The notes below the pieces were generated by a model. That model did no database searches. It saw only the letters and a program-made list of their open reading frames with translations, and was not told the origin of the DNA. The translations under genes and the position numbers were made by a program. A stretch of DNA of 64,000 nt from Mesoterricola silvestris (lineage in GTDB: Bacteria; Acidobacteriota; Holophagae; Holophagales; Holophagaceae): NCBI RefSeq assembly GCF_030295405.1, contig NZ_AP027080.1, positions 434,001 to 498,000 on the forward strand, given 5' to 3'. Position 1 is the stretch's first letter, and each line of letters opens with the position of its first letter. Below are positions 8,578-17,409 of the stretch, piece by piece.

Positions 8578-9722
8578 GGGGCCTTCCCGTCCCCCTTCCG
8601 CCGCGCTTCCTGGCGCTTGGGGCCCTCCTGTTCGCGGGGGCCCTGAAGGGGGGGCCCGTGCTGTCGCGCCTGCCCCTGGACCTGACCCTCCTGGCGGGGA
8701 CGGCCCTGGGCGGGGTGCTCCTCCTGGCCTGGATGCGGGGGGCCCGGGCCGCTAGCGGATGGGGCCTGGGGCTCACGGGGGTCTGGTACCTCACCTTCCT
8801 GCCCGGGGCCGCCCTGGCGGCGCCCACCGCCTATGCCTTCCAGAAGGTGGCCACCCTGTACAGCTTCAGCCTCCTGGCCTCCCTGGCCCCCTTCGTCCTG
8901 GTGCGGGACCGGGAGGACCTGCGCGGGCTTCTGAACGCCACGGCCATCTTCTGCATGGTGCTCACCGCCGACGGGCTCCTGGGTCTGGGCCAGGGCGGCC
9001 AGCGGCTGGAGACCGCGGGGGGCGGGACCATCGCCCTGGGCCGGGCCGCGGGCTTCCTCTTCCTCTTCGGGGCGCTCCTCCTGGCCCGGCCGGGGCCCCT
9101 CTCCCTGCCCCTCCTGGGGCTCACCGGCGCCGCGGCCGTCACGGCGGTCTTCTCCGGGTCCCGGGGGCCCATGGGGGGGGCCCTGCTGGCCCTGGCGGTG
9201 GCCCTGGGCCTGGGCCGGCGGGGCACGGGGGCGCCGGCGTCGAGGCTCCTGCTCTGCGCGGGGGCCGTGGCCCTGGCGGTGGGGCTCTCCCTGGCCCTGG
9301 CGCCTCCGGGCTCCCTGCAGCGCACCGGGAGCTTCCTGCGGGGGGAATTCGGCACGTCGGAGCGCTACCGCGCGGTGGCGGCCCGGGCCTCCTGGGAGCG
9401 CCTGGGAGGCCTGCCCTGGGGGGCCGGCTGGGGCGGTTTCGCCGCCCAGGTGGATCTGGACGGGGGCACCGGCCGCCAGTACCCCCACAACCTCCTCCTG
9501 GAGGTGACCCTGGAATCCGGCTGGGCCTGCGGGGCCCTCACCACCCTGGTGCTGGGGGCGGGCCTGGGCGCGGCCTGGACCCGCTCGGACCGGCCCGAAG
9601 GGAGGATCCTCCTGGCGGGCCTGGTCTTCTGGATCGTCAACGCCCTGGTGAGCGGGGACGTGAACGACAACCGGCCCCTGTTCGCGTTCCTGTCGGCGGC
9701 CCTCTGCCAGGGGGCCCCATGA
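8574..9722 (+). CDS. Wzy-like O-antigen polymerase / ligase family membrane protein
   Basis: A 382-residue polytopic membrane protein with roughly ten hydrophobic segments and a larger hydrophilic loop near residues 245-310. This loop contains ERYRAVAARASWE and, further on, PHNLLLEVTLESG, a stretch resembling the Wzy_C (O-antigen ligase-like) motif with PHN. Located after the flippase and before glycosyltransferases, it most likely polymerises the repeat unit; a ligase role cannot be excluded. ATGA overlap on both sides. Confidence 0.7.
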   Translation: MRGLPVPLPPRFLALGALLFAGALKGGPVLSRLPLDLTLLAGTALGGVLLLAWMRGARAASGWGLGLTGVWYLTFLPGAALAAPTAYAFQKVATLYSFSLLASLAPFVLVRDREDLRGLLNATAIFCMVLTADGLLGLGQGGQRLETAGGGTIALGRAAGFLFLFGALLLARPGPLSLPLLGLTGAAAVTAVFSGSRGPMGGALLALAVALGLGRRGTGAPASRLLLCAGAVALAVGLSLALAPPGSLQRTGSFLRGEFGTSERYRAVAARASWERLGGLPWGAGWGGFAAQVDLDGGTGRQYPHNLLLEVTLESGWACGALTTLVLGAGLGAAWTRSDRPEGRILLAGLVFWIVNALVSGDVNDNRPLFAFLSAALCQGAP

Positions 9723-10858
9723 AGCGCATGGCCGTGGTCACCAGCGCCCACCCCTGGGGGGACCCGCGCGTGTTCGGGCGGGAACTGGCGGCGTGCCTGG
9801 AGTGGGGCCTGGAGGTGCACCTCTTCGCGGTGCCGCCGCGGGACGGCTGGCGCCCGGTGCCGGGCCTGCGCCTCCACCCCCTTCCGGACCCGGGCTCCCG
9901 GCTGGCGCGGATCCGCGGGGCCCTGGGCCTCTGGCGCGCCGTGCTGCGGGAGGGGCCCTTCCCCCTGGTGCACTTCCACGACCCCGAGCTGCTGCCGGCC
10001 ATGGCCCTGGTGGGGATCCTGGCGCCGGGGACCTTCCTGCTCTACGACATCCACGAGGACCTGCCGCTGCAGTTCCGGTCCAAGGCCTACCTGCCCCCCT
10101 GGGCCCGGCAGCCCCTGGAGCGCCTGGCGGAGTGGGCCTTGGGCCTCGCGGCAAGGCTCTTCGACGGATTCGCCCCGGCCACGGAGGCCATCGCCCGCCC
10201 ATGGCCCCGGGCGTCCACCCGGGTGGTGCACAACTACCCCCGGGCCGTCTTCCACGTCCCGCCCCGGACCCCGGACCCGCTGCGGGTGCTTTACATGGGC
10301 GGGCTTTCCCGGGGGCGGGGGATACCCCTGGCCCTGGAGGCCGTGCGCATCGCCCGGCACCGGGTGCCTGGGCTGCGCCTGGAACTGGCGGGCTGGATCC
10401 TGGAGCCGGAGGTGGGGCGCCTGGTGAAGGAGGCCGCCCGGGAAGGGTGGTGCCGGCACCTGGAGACCCTGGAGGCCGGGGCCCTGGCGGCCCACGCCGC
10501 CGGGGCCGGCATCGGGCTGGTCACCCTGCTCCCCCAGCCCAACTACCTGGAATCCCTCCCCACCAAGCTCTTCGAGTACATGGCCCTGGGCATCCCCGTG
10601 CTGGCCTCGGACTTCCCCCTTTGGCGGGAACTGGTGGGGGAGAGCGGCGCCGGGCGCGTCGTGCGCCCCGAGGCGGGCCCCCTGGCCCAGGCGCTGGTGG
10701 CCATGGCCCTGGATCCCGCCGCCCTTCAAGAGCATGCCCGGCGGGGCAGGGCGGCCTACCTGGACCGGTACCGGTGGGAGGTGGAAGCCGCCAACCTCCG
10801 GTGGCACCTGGAACGGGCCGGGGCCCTGGAACGCACCTTCCCGAAGGACGACCCATGA
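9719..10858 (+). CDS. GT4-type glycosyltransferase
   Basis: A 379-residue GT-B fold enzyme. The N-terminal domain begins with MAVVTSAHPWGDPRVF, and the C-terminal nucleotide-binding domain has LRVLYMGGLSRGRG (about 185) and the E-x7-E type segment FEYMALGIPVLASDFP starting near F285. It would add a sugar of the repeat unit on the cytoplasmic side. Donor and acceptor cannot be read from the sequence. ATGA overlaps with both neighbours. Confidence 0.75.
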   Translation: MKRMAVVTSAHPWGDPRVFGRELAACLEWGLEVHLFAVPPRDGWRPVPGLRLHPLPDPGSRLARIRGALGLWRAVLREGPFPLVHFHDPELLPAMALVGILAPGTFLLYDIHEDLPLQFRSKAYLPPWARQPLERLAEWALGLAARLFDGFAPATEAIARPWPRASTRVVHNYPRAVFHVPPRTPDPLRVLYMGGLSRGRGIPLALEAVRIARHRVPGLRLELAGWILEPEVGRLVKEAAREGWCRHLETLEAGALAAHAAGAGIGLVTLLPQPNYLESLPTKLFEYMALGIPVLASDFPLWRELVGESGAGRVVRPEAGPLAQALVAMALDPAALQEHARRGRAAYLDRYRWEVEAANLRWHLERAGALERTFPKDDP

Positions 10859-12102
10859 ACATCCTCCTCGTCAATCCCTATGCCCTGGCCCCGGACCAGC
10901 CCGGGGGCACCCGCCACTTCTCCCTGGCCCGGGCCCTCACGGCCATGGGCCATTCGGTGGTCATCGCAGCGGGCAGTTTCGATCACCTCACCCGCACGGG
11001 GTCCGTGCCCGCGGGGGAACCGGCCCGGCGCGAGACCCGCGAGGGCGTGGCCTTCATCCGCCTGCGCACCCCGGGGTACCGGGGCAACGGCGCCGGGCGC
11101 CTGTGGAACATGCTGGCCTTCGCCCGGGCCGTGGGCACGGTGCTGCCCCGGTACCTGGGGTCCTGGCCGGACGTGGTGGTGGGCAGCAGCCCCCATCCCT
11201 TCGGGGCCCGGGCCGCCATGGGCCTGGCCCGGCGGCTGGGAGTGCCCTTCGTGCTGGAGATCCGGGACGTGTGGCCCCGGTCCCTCACGGAGGTGATGGG
11301 GGTCTCCCCCCTGCACCCCATCGTCTGGGTCCTGGAGCGCATCGAGCGCGAGCTCTACCGCGGGGCGGACCGCATCGTCACGCTCCTGCCCAAGGTGGCC
11401 CGCAGGGTGGAGGAGCGCGGGGGGGATCCCGCGGGCATCACCTGGGTGCCCAACGGCATCGACCTGGCCATGATCCCGCCCCTGGACGAGCCCCGGGACG
11501 AGGGCCCCTTCACGGTGATGTACGCGGGGGCCCACGGGGTCACCAACGCCCTGGACGTGCTGGTGGACGCCGCGGCCATCCTCCAGGAGCGGGCCCGGCT
11601 CCTGCCCCGGCGTCCGGCCCTGGTGCTGGTTGGCACCGGCCCCGAGAAGCCCCGCCTGGAGGCCAAGGCCCGGCGCCTGGGGCTCTTCAACCTGACCTTC
11701 CGGCCCCCGGTGCCCAAGCGGGAGATCTACGGCCTGCTGGCCCGGGCCGACGCGTTCTGGGCCAGCGCGGCGGATTCCGATCTCTGGGAGCACGGCATCA
11801 GCTTCAACAAGCTCTACGACTACATGGCCATGGGCCGGCCCACCGTCCTGGGGGTGCGCTGCTCCACCAACCCGATCCTGCTGTCCGGGGGCGGGCTGGT
11901 GGTGGCGCCCGGCAGCGCCCAGGCCATGGCGGAGGGGGTGGAGCGGCTCCTCCTGGCCGGCCCCGGGGGCCGCAGGGCCATGGGCGCCAAGGCCCGGGAA
12001 TTCGTGGAGGCCCACTTCGACATGCGCAGGCTGGCCCAGGCCTTCGAATCCGCGCTGCTGGCCGCGATGGGCGAAGGTTGCGGAGGCGCCCATGCGTCCT
12101 GA
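10855..12102 (+). CDS. WbuB-like glycosyltransferase
   Basis: A 415-residue GT4-family enzyme. The start MNILLVNPYALAPDQPGGTRH, the middle EIRDVWPRSL and the segment ADSDLWEHGISFNKLYDYM are typical of the WbuB group, which often transfers L-FucNAc or a related aminosugar onto the lipid-linked intermediate. This agrees with an operon rich in aminosugar enzymes, but the donor remains inferred. It overlaps the next gene by 11 bases. Confidence 0.75.
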   Translation: MNILLVNPYALAPDQPGGTRHFSLARALTAMGHSVVIAAGSFDHLTRTGSVPAGEPARRETREGVAFIRLRTPGYRGNGAGRLWNMLAFARAVGTVLPRYLGSWPDVVVGSSPHPFGARAAMGLARRLGVPFVLEIRDVWPRSLTEVMGVSPLHPIVWVLERIERELYRGADRIVTLLPKVARRVEERGGDPAGITWVPNGIDLAMIPPLDEPRDEGPFTVMYAGAHGVTNALDVLVDAAAILQERARLLPRRPALVLVGTGPEKPRLEAKARRLGLFNLTFRPPVPKREIYGLLARADAFWASAADSDLWEHGISFNKLYDYMAMGRPTVLGVRCSTNPILLSGGGLVVAPGSAQAMAEGVERLLLAGPGGRRAMGAKAREFVEAHFDMRRLAQAFESALLAAMGEGCGGAHAS

Positions 12103-13099
12103 GTTCCTGCGCCCCGGGGACCCCGCCTGGGCGGCCTTCCTGGAAGGCGCCCCCCACGACTTCTACCATCTCCCGGCCTACGTGGAGCTCTGCGCCCGCA
12201 TGGACGGGGGCGAAGCCGCGGCCTTCCTGGCCACGGACGGCGGCCGCGCCATGCTCATGCCGCTGGTGCTGCGCCCGGTGCCCGGCGGGCCCTGGCGGGA
12301 CGCGTGCGCGCCCTACGGGTATCCCTGTCCCCTCTTCCGCGGGGAGCCCTCCCCGGAGGGCGTCGGAGCCTTCCTGGAGGCCTTCGCCGCGGCCGGGGCC
12401 GCCGCGGGCCTGGTGAGCGCCTTCTTCCGGTTCCATCCGCTGCTGCCGGTGCCGGAGGGGCCCTTCGAACGGTTCGGAACCGTCGTTGACCACGGCCAGA
12501 CCGTTTTCCTGGACCTGGACCTGCCCCCGGAGGAACTGGAGCGCCAGACCCGCGTGAACCACCGCGCCGACGCCCGCAAGCTCCTGGCCGGGGGCTTCCG
12601 GGTGGAGGTGGACGGGTGGGACCGCCTGGGGGAATTCGCCGGCATCTACGCCGAGACCATGGCCTACCGGGGCTCGGGCGCCGCCTACCGCTTCGGCGCC
12701 GCCTACTTCCGGGACCTGCGCGCGTGCCTGGGGGAACGGCTCCACCTGTGCATGGTGGTGGGTCCCGGGGGGGAGGCCGCGGCCGGGGGCCTCTTCACCA
12801 ACATGGACGGCCTGATGCAGTTCCATCTGGCGGGCACCGCCGCCGCCTTCCGGAGGGCCGGGCCGGCCAAGCTCATGCTCCTGGCCATGCGGGACCAGGC
12901 CCGGGCCTGGGGTGCGCGCCGCCTCCACCTGGGCGGAGGCGTGGGCTGCGCCGAGGATTCCCTGGCCTTCTTCAAGCAGGGCTTCTCCCGGCTCCGGAGC
13001 CGCTTCGCCACCTACCGCATGGTGCTCCTGCCCCGGGTCTACCGGGACCTCGCGGGGGACCGCACCGGCGATTTCTTCCCCGCCTACCGCCATTCCTGA
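12092..13099 (+). CDS. FemAB/GNAT-like acyltransferase
   Basis: A 335-residue protein with the C-terminal GNAT-like fold of the FemAB-related 'Acetyltransf_6' type. Supporting stretches are RVNHRADARKLLAGGF, the MAYRGSGAAYRFG region and LHLGGGVGCAEDSLAFFKQGF. Family members transfer acyl or aminoacyl groups, and in polysaccharide clusters they are thought to decorate sugars with amino acids or acyl groups. It lies directly before an ATP-grasp gene, which could supply an activated acid. Function is inferred from family and context. Confidence 0.6.
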   Translation: MRPEFLRPGDPAWAAFLEGAPHDFYHLPAYVELCARMDGGEAAAFLATDGGRAMLMPLVLRPVPGGPWRDACAPYGYPCPLFRGEPSPEGVGAFLEAFAAAGAAAGLVSAFFRFHPLLPVPEGPFERFGTVVDHGQTVFLDLDLPPEELERQTRVNHRADARKLLAGGFRVEVDGWDRLGEFAGIYAETMAYRGSGAAYRFGAAYFRDLRACLGERLHLCMVVGPGGEAAAGGLFTNMDGLMQFHLAGTAAAFRRAGPAKLMLLAMRDQARAWGARRLHLGGGVGCAEDSLAFFKQGFSRLRSRFATYRMVLLPRVYRDLAGDRTGDFFPAYRHS

Positions 13100-13106
13100 G
13101 GACACC

Positions 13107-14075
13107 ATGGAACCCCAACGCCCCCTGACCCTGCTCCGAACCGCCGCGGGCTCGCCGCCCTCGGTGACCCAGTACCGCGCCTTCCAGGACCTGGGCTGCC
13201 GCATCGTAGCCGCCGACTGCGACGGGCGTAGCGTGGGCTTCCGCTTCGCGGACGCCAGCCACGTGGTGCCCCGGGTGGGCGAACCCGCCTACCTGGACCG
13301 CATGGTCGACATCTGCCGCCTGGAGGGCGTGGACCTCTTCCTGCCCGCGCTGGACGAGGAACTGGTCCTGTGCGCCTCGAACCTGGCGCGCTTCGAATCC
13401 GCCGGGACCCGGGTCCTGGTCTCCGGGCCCCGGGCCCTGGCGGTGTGCACCGACAAGCTGCTCACCTTCGGGATGTTCCGGGACCTGGGCATTCCCACCC
13501 CGCGCACGATCGCGGCCGCGGAGTACCGGGAGGGCGCCTTCGCCGCCTACCCCGTGGTGGTGAAGCCCCGGTCGGGCCGGGGCGGCGCGGGCGTGCACGT
13601 GGCCCGGGACCACGCCGAGGCCGCGTTCTACGCGGCCCGGGTGCCGGATCCCATCGTCCAGGAACACTGCGCCGGCGAGGAACTGACCCTGGACGTGCTG
13701 GCGGACCTGGAGAGCGAACTGGTGGTCCTGTCGCCCCGGCGGCGCCTGGCCGTGGATTCGGGCATCTCGTCCAAGGGCGCCACCTGCTGGCGGGAGGACC
13801 TGGTGGAGCCGGTGCGGCGCATGGTCAAGGCCCTGGGCCTGGTGGGGCCGGTGAACGTGCAGTGCTTCGCGGGGGAGACGCCGCGCTTCACGGAGATCAA
13901 CGCGCGCATCGCCGGCACCGCCATCCTCAGCCAGGCCGCGGGGGTCCCCTACTTCCAGGGCATCCTGGACCTGGGCCGGGGACGGGTCCCGGAGCCCTGG
14001 CTCAAGCCGTGCCGGCCGATGGTCATGTACCGGTACTGGGAGGAATCCTTCCAGGCCGGGGGGGACGGGGCATGA
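13107..14075 (+). CDS. ATP-grasp ligase of the carbamoyl-phosphate-synthase-like family
   Basis: A 322-residue ATP-grasp protein. The pre-ATP-grasp domain is about residues 1-110. The ATP-binding part has YPVVVKPRSGRGGAGV (about 148-165) and EITEINARIAG-like chemistry in FTEINARIAGTAILSQAAG near 255-275, where the Glu and Asn bind Mg. Such enzymes make acyl-phosphate intermediates and form amide or thioester bonds. Together with the HAD protein that follows (ATGA overlap) it forms a pair seen in other O-antigen loci. Substrate unknown; amidation or aminoacylation of a sugar acid is one possibility given the uronic acid pathway in the operon. Confidence 0.7.
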   Translation: MEPQRPLTLLRTAAGSPPSVTQYRAFQDLGCRIVAADCDGRSVGFRFADASHVVPRVGEPAYLDRMVDICRLEGVDLFLPALDEELVLCASNLARFESAGTRVLVSGPRALAVCTDKLLTFGMFRDLGIPTPRTIAAAEYREGAFAAYPVVVKPRSGRGGAGVHVARDHAEAAFYAARVPDPIVQEHCAGEELTLDVLADLESELVVLSPRRRLAVDSGISSKGATCWREDLVEPVRRMVKALGLVGPVNVQCFAGETPRFTEINARIAGTAILSQAAGVPYFQGILDLGRGRVPEPWLKPCRPMVMYRYWEESFQAGGDGA

Positions 14076-14752
14076 ACGGCACCCTCCTGGCGGTGGGCTT
14101 CGACCTGGACTACACCCTCTGGGACCACGGCGGCTTCGCCGAATCCTTCTTCGGCTCCATCGCGTGGGAGCTGGGGGGGCGCCTGGGCTGCAGCGGGCGC
14201 CGGGTGGAGCAGGTGCTCCGCGACACCCTGGCCCGGCTCACGGTTGGCCACCCGCGGATCTTCGATGAGGCCCTGCTCCGCATGGGCGTCGAGGACCCGG
14301 TCCTGGTGGCGGAGCTGGTGGAGCGCTACCACCGGCACCGGCCCCCGATGCGGCCCTATCCCGGAGCCCTGGACGCCCTGCGCGACCTGCGCGGGCGGGG
14401 CTACCGCACCTTCCTGGTCACCGACGGCCTGAGCGACACCCAGCGCTACAAGGTGGAGGCCCTGGGCCTGATGCCCTGGTTCGACGAACGGGTCTTCACG
14501 GGGGATTTTCCCCGCATCCTCCAGAAGCCCAGTCCCTTCCCCTTCCTCCTGGCCTGCCGGAGGCTGGGCGTGGCGCCCCGGCAGTGCGCCTACGTGGGGG
14601 ACAACCCCCTGTGCGACTTCGAGGGGCCCATGCGTCTGGGGATGCGCACCATCGGCGTGCCCACGGGGCCCTTCGCGGGGCGCCCGGTGCCCCCGGGGCA
14701 TTCCCCCGAGCGGCGCGTCACCGGCCTCGGGGAGCTGGGGGGGGTGCTGTGA
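14072..14752 (+). CDS. HAD-family hydrolase
   Basis: A 226-residue HAD phosphatase-like protein. Motif I is FDLDYT with the nucleophile D11 and D13, motif II is LVTDG, motif III Lys is in QKPSP, and motif IV is YVGDNPLCDFEG. All four catalytic motifs are intact. The substrate is likely a phosphorylated intermediate linked to the ATP-grasp enzyme encoded just before it. The GTG of the next gene overlaps its stop. Confidence 0.75.
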   Translation: MNGTLLAVGFDLDYTLWDHGGFAESFFGSIAWELGGRLGCSGRRVEQVLRDTLARLTVGHPRIFDEALLRMGVEDPVLVAELVERYHRHRPPMRPYPGALDALRDLRGRGYRTFLVTDGLSDTQRYKVEALGLMPWFDERVFTGDFPRILQKPSPFPFLLACRRLGVAPRQCAYVGDNPLCDFEGPMRLGMRTIGVPTGPFAGRPVPPGHSPERRVTGLGELGGVL

Positions 14753-15360
14753 ACCGCCTCAAACGCGCCTTCGATCTCGCGGGAAGCCTGGCCCTGCTCG
14801 TCGCCCTCGCGCCGGTCCTGGCCGCCGCCGCCCTGGCGGTGGCCCTGGACGGACCGGGGCCCGTCCTCTTCCGCCAGCGGCGCCTGGGCCTGGGGGGGCG
14901 CTTCTTCGAGATCCTGAAATTCCGCACCATGATGCCCGGCGACCCGGAGGCGGCGACCTTCCGGGGGGATCCGCGCATCACCCGGGTGGGGGCGAAGCTG
15001 CGCGCCTGGCGCATCGACGAGCTGCCCCAGCTGGTCAACGTGCTGCGCGGCGACATGAGCCTCGTGGGCCCGCGGCCCCTCCTGCCGCGCTTCCTGCCCT
15101 ACTACACCGCCCGGGACCGGCGGCGCCTGGAGGCGACCCCGGGCATGACCGGGTGGCAGCAGGTCAACGGCGCCTCCCGCCACACCTGGCGGGAGCGGGT
15201 GGAGCTGGACGTGTGGTACGTGGATCACCAGGGCTTCTGGCTCGATCTGCGCATCCTCCTGCGCACCGTGGGGGTTGTCCTGCGGGCCGACACGGCGTAC
15301 GCGCCGGACGGCTCCCAGCGCAGCGGCATCCCCGACGGCGCGCCGGGGCCGCGCCCATGA
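14749..15360 (+). CDS. PglC-type phosphoglycosyl transferase (initiating sugar transferase)
   Basis: Transfers a phospho-sugar from a UDP-sugar to undecaprenyl phosphate, starting repeat-unit assembly. The 203-residue small monotopic form has one N-terminal reentrant hydrophobic segment (about 8-35), LKFRTM, and the catalytic Asp-Glu dyad D90-E91 in RIDELPQLVNVLRGD followed by MSLVGPRP. The small size without extra membrane helices matches PglC rather than WcaJ/WbaP. With the 4,6-dehydratase and the aminotransferase at 16042 this suggests an aminosugar such as a bacillosamine relative as first sugar. GTG start overlaps the upstream stop. Confidence 0.82.
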   Translation: MNRLKRAFDLAGSLALLVALAPVLAAAALAVALDGPGPVLFRQRRLGLGGRFFEILKFRTMMPGDPEAATFRGDPRITRVGAKLRAWRIDELPQLVNVLRGDMSLVGPRPLLPRFLPYYTARDRRRLEATPGMTGWQQVNGASRHTWRERVELDVWYVDHQGFWLDLRILLRTVGVVLRADTAYAPDGSQRSGIPDGAPGPRP

Positions 15361-16028
15361 GGCCGGTCACGAAGCTGGTGCTGGCCCCCCACGCCGACGA
15401 CGAGGTGCTGGGGCTGGGGGGATCCATCGCCCGGTGGGCCCGGGAGGGCCACCCGGTCCACGTGGTGGTGGCCACCCGGGGCTACCCGCCGGTGTGGTCC
15501 CCGGACGAGGAGGCCGCCTGCCGCGCCGAGGCCCTGGAGGCCCACGCCCGCCTGGGGGTGGCCTCGGCCCGGTTCCTGGACCTGCCCGCGGCGGAGCTGG
15601 ACACCCTCATGCACCGGGAGCTGAACCGCCACCTCCTGGACGCGGTGCGGCGCCTGGCCCCGGAGGAACTGTACCTCCCCTTCCTGGGCGACCTTCACCG
15701 GGACCACCAGCTGGTGGCCCAGTCGGCCCTGGTGGCCGCGCGCCCCAGCCACTCCGGCTATCCGCGCCGGCTCTACGCGTACGAGACGCTGTCCGAGACC
15801 AACTGGAACGCGCCCTCCCTCACCCCGGGGTTCATCCCCAACCACTTCGTGGACATCAGCGGCACCCTGGAGGAGAAGCTGGGCGCCTTCGCCGCCTTCC
15901 GGTCCCAGGTGAAGGCCCCGCCCCACGAGCGCTCCCTGGAAGCCCTGCGCGCCCTGGCCGTCCTGAGGGGCGCCACCGTGGGCCTGGCCGCGGCCGAGGC
16001 TTTCGTCACCATTCGCACCGTCGCCTGA
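15357..16028 (+). CDS. PIG-L family deacetylase
   Basis: A 223-residue zinc-dependent N-acetyl-sugar deacetylase of the LmbE/PIG-L family. The zinc motif is intact: H12 and D14-D15 in APHADDEVLG, and a second His in FLGDLHRDHQ near residue 118. It probably removes an acetyl group from an amino sugar of the glycan or its precursor. ATGA overlap with the phosphoglycosyl transferase; 13 bases separate it from the aminotransferase. Confidence 0.75.
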   Translation: MRPVTKLVLAPHADDEVLGLGGSIARWAREGHPVHVVVATRGYPPVWSPDEEAACRAEALEAHARLGVASARFLDLPAAELDTLMHRELNRHLLDAVRRLAPEELYLPFLGDLHRDHQLVAQSALVAARPSHSGYPRRLYAYETLSETNWNAPSLTPGFIPNHFVDISGTLEEKLGAFAAFRSQVKAPPHERSLEALRALAVLRGATVGLAAAEAFVTIRTVA

Positions 16029-16041
16029 CGGGGAGGATCCC

Positions 16042-17166
16042 ATGCTCCAGACATCCGCCATCACCATGTCCAGCGCCGACCTGGACGAGAGCGACATCCG
16101 CTCCGTCGTGGAGGTGCTCCGGGGCGGCCGCCTCGCCCTGGGGCCCGCGGCCGGCGCCTTCGAGGAGGCCGTGGCCGCCTACGCGGGCGTCGAGCACGCC
16201 GTGGCGGTGAGCTCGGGCACCGCCGCCCTGCACCTTATCATCAAGGCCCTGGGGCTGGGTCCCGGGGACGAGGTGCTGGTGCCCAGCTTCACCTTCGCGG
16301 CCTCCGTCAACGCCATCCTCTACGAGGGCGCCACCCCCGTGTTCGTGGAGGCCGAGCCCGCCACCTTCAACCTGGACGTGGAGGACCTGGAGCGGCGCGT
16401 CACGCCCCGCACCCGGGCCATCCTGGCCGTGGACGTCTTCGGCCACCCCGCGGACTGGGACGGCCTGGAGCGGGTGGCGCGCAGGCACGGCCTCCTCCTG
16501 GTGGACGACTGCTGCGAGGCCCTGGGCGCCGAGTACCGGGGCCGCAGACTGGGCTCCTTCGGCGCCGCCGGCGCCTTCGCGTTCTACCCCAACAAGCAGA
16601 TCACCACCGGGGAGGGGGGCATGGTGGTCACCTCCGACGCGCGCCTGGCCTCGCTGTGCCGGAGCCTGGCCAACCAGGGCCGGGAGGAGGGCTCCAGCTG
16701 GCTCCACCACGGCCTCCTGGGCCACAACTACCGCATGGACGAGATGAGCGCCAGCCTCGGGCTGAGCCAGATGGCGCGCCTGGAAGGAATCCTGGCGCGC
16801 AGGGAGCGGGTGGCCGCGATGTACGGCGAGCGCCTGCCGAGGGTGGCCGGGGTCCGTCCGCCCCGGGTCCTGCCCCACGTGCGGGTGAGCCGGTTCGTGT
16901 ACGTGGTGACCCTGGACGAGGGCCTCGACCGGGACCGGACCCTGGAGGCCATGGAGGCCGAGGGCGTCCCCGCCCGCGGCTACTTCGCCCCCATCCACAC
17001 CCAGCCCTACATCCGGGAGCGCCTGGGCGATCTGGCGGGCACGCTCCCGGTCACCGAGGGCCTGGCGCGGCGGACCTTGGCCCTCCCCTTCCACAACCGC
17101 CTGGGCGAAGCGGACGTGGAACACGTGCTGGCGGTGCTGGGGAGGAGCCTGAGGGCGGGGAGCTGA
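16042..17166 (+). CDS. DegT/DnrJ/EryC1/StrS-type sugar aminotransferase (second copy)
   Basis: A 374-residue PLP enzyme, distinct from the WbpE-like protein at 6178. SSGTAALHLIIKALG forms the phosphate site, VDDCCEALGAEYRG holds the cofactor Asp, and the PLP lysine is K185 in YPNKQITTGEGG. This ITTGEGG form is typical of enzymes that aminate the 4-keto-6-deoxy product of a WbpM/PglF-type dehydratase (PglE-like), fitting the first gene of the operon. GGGGAGGA before ATG 16042 is a strong ribosome site. It is the last gene of the operon and a strong hairpin follows. Confidence 0.8.
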   Translation: MLQTSAITMSSADLDESDIRSVVEVLRGGRLALGPAAGAFEEAVAAYAGVEHAVAVSSGTAALHLIIKALGLGPGDEVLVPSFTFAASVNAILYEGATPVFVEAEPATFNLDVEDLERRVTPRTRAILAVDVFGHPADWDGLERVARRHGLLLVDDCCEALGAEYRGRRLGSFGAAGAFAFYPNKQITTGEGGMVVTSDARLASLCRSLANQGREEGSSWLHHGLLGHNYRMDEMSASLGLSQMARLEGILARRERVAAMYGERLPRVAGVRPPRVLPHVRVSRFVYVVTLDEGLDRDRTLEAMEAEGVPARGYFAPIHTQPYIRERLGDLAGTLPVTEGLARRTLALPFHNRLGEADVEHVLAVLGRSLRAGS

Positions 17167-17190
17167 TAGCCGGGCCTTCCCGCGCCGGCC

Positions 17191-17225
17191 GTCCCGTTTC
17201 TGGATTCCGGATCCAGGAACGGGAC
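17191..17225 (+). terminator. hairpin terminator after the polysaccharide operon
   Basis: A 15-base-pair stem (17191-17205 with 17211-17225, one T/G wobble) closes a 5-base loop, 24 bases after the last stop codon. There is no clear T-run, only TTCGC, so termination may need a factor, but the stem is by far the strongest in this gap. Confidence 0.6.
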
Positions 17226-17243
17226 TTCGCATGCCCGCTTCAT

Positions 17244-17280
17244 TATTTAAATACAGGGAATAGTTAACTAACCTTATCCA
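17244..17280 (+). promoter_or_regulatory. shared leader motif, copy 2
   Basis: TATTTAAATA (17244-17253) and CTAACCTTATCCA (17268-17280), matching 191-200 and 210-222 base for base, with 14 rather than 9 bases between them. Located just after the operon terminator and 130 bases before the secreted-protein gene, it may co-regulate that gene with the polysaccharide operon. Confidence 0.5.
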
Positions 17281-17316
17281 GGAGGGTTGGCACCGCCCTT
17301 GCTCCTTTCCTGTCGG

Positions 17317-17336
17317 CCGCGCCCTGCCGGGCGCGG
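17317..17336 (+). other. leader hairpin
   Basis: CCGCGCCC (17317-17324) pairs perfectly with GGGCGCGG (17329-17336) across a TGCC loop, in the presumed leader of the gene at 17410. It could be a transcription attenuator or a leftover of terminator structure. No T-run follows. Confidence 0.4.
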
Positions 17337-17409
17337 CGTCCGGGGAGCCCGGACCGGTTCGCGATACGGCCCAGCCGCAGCTGCGGCGGGCCCTGGAGGA
17401 GGTGCGCCC

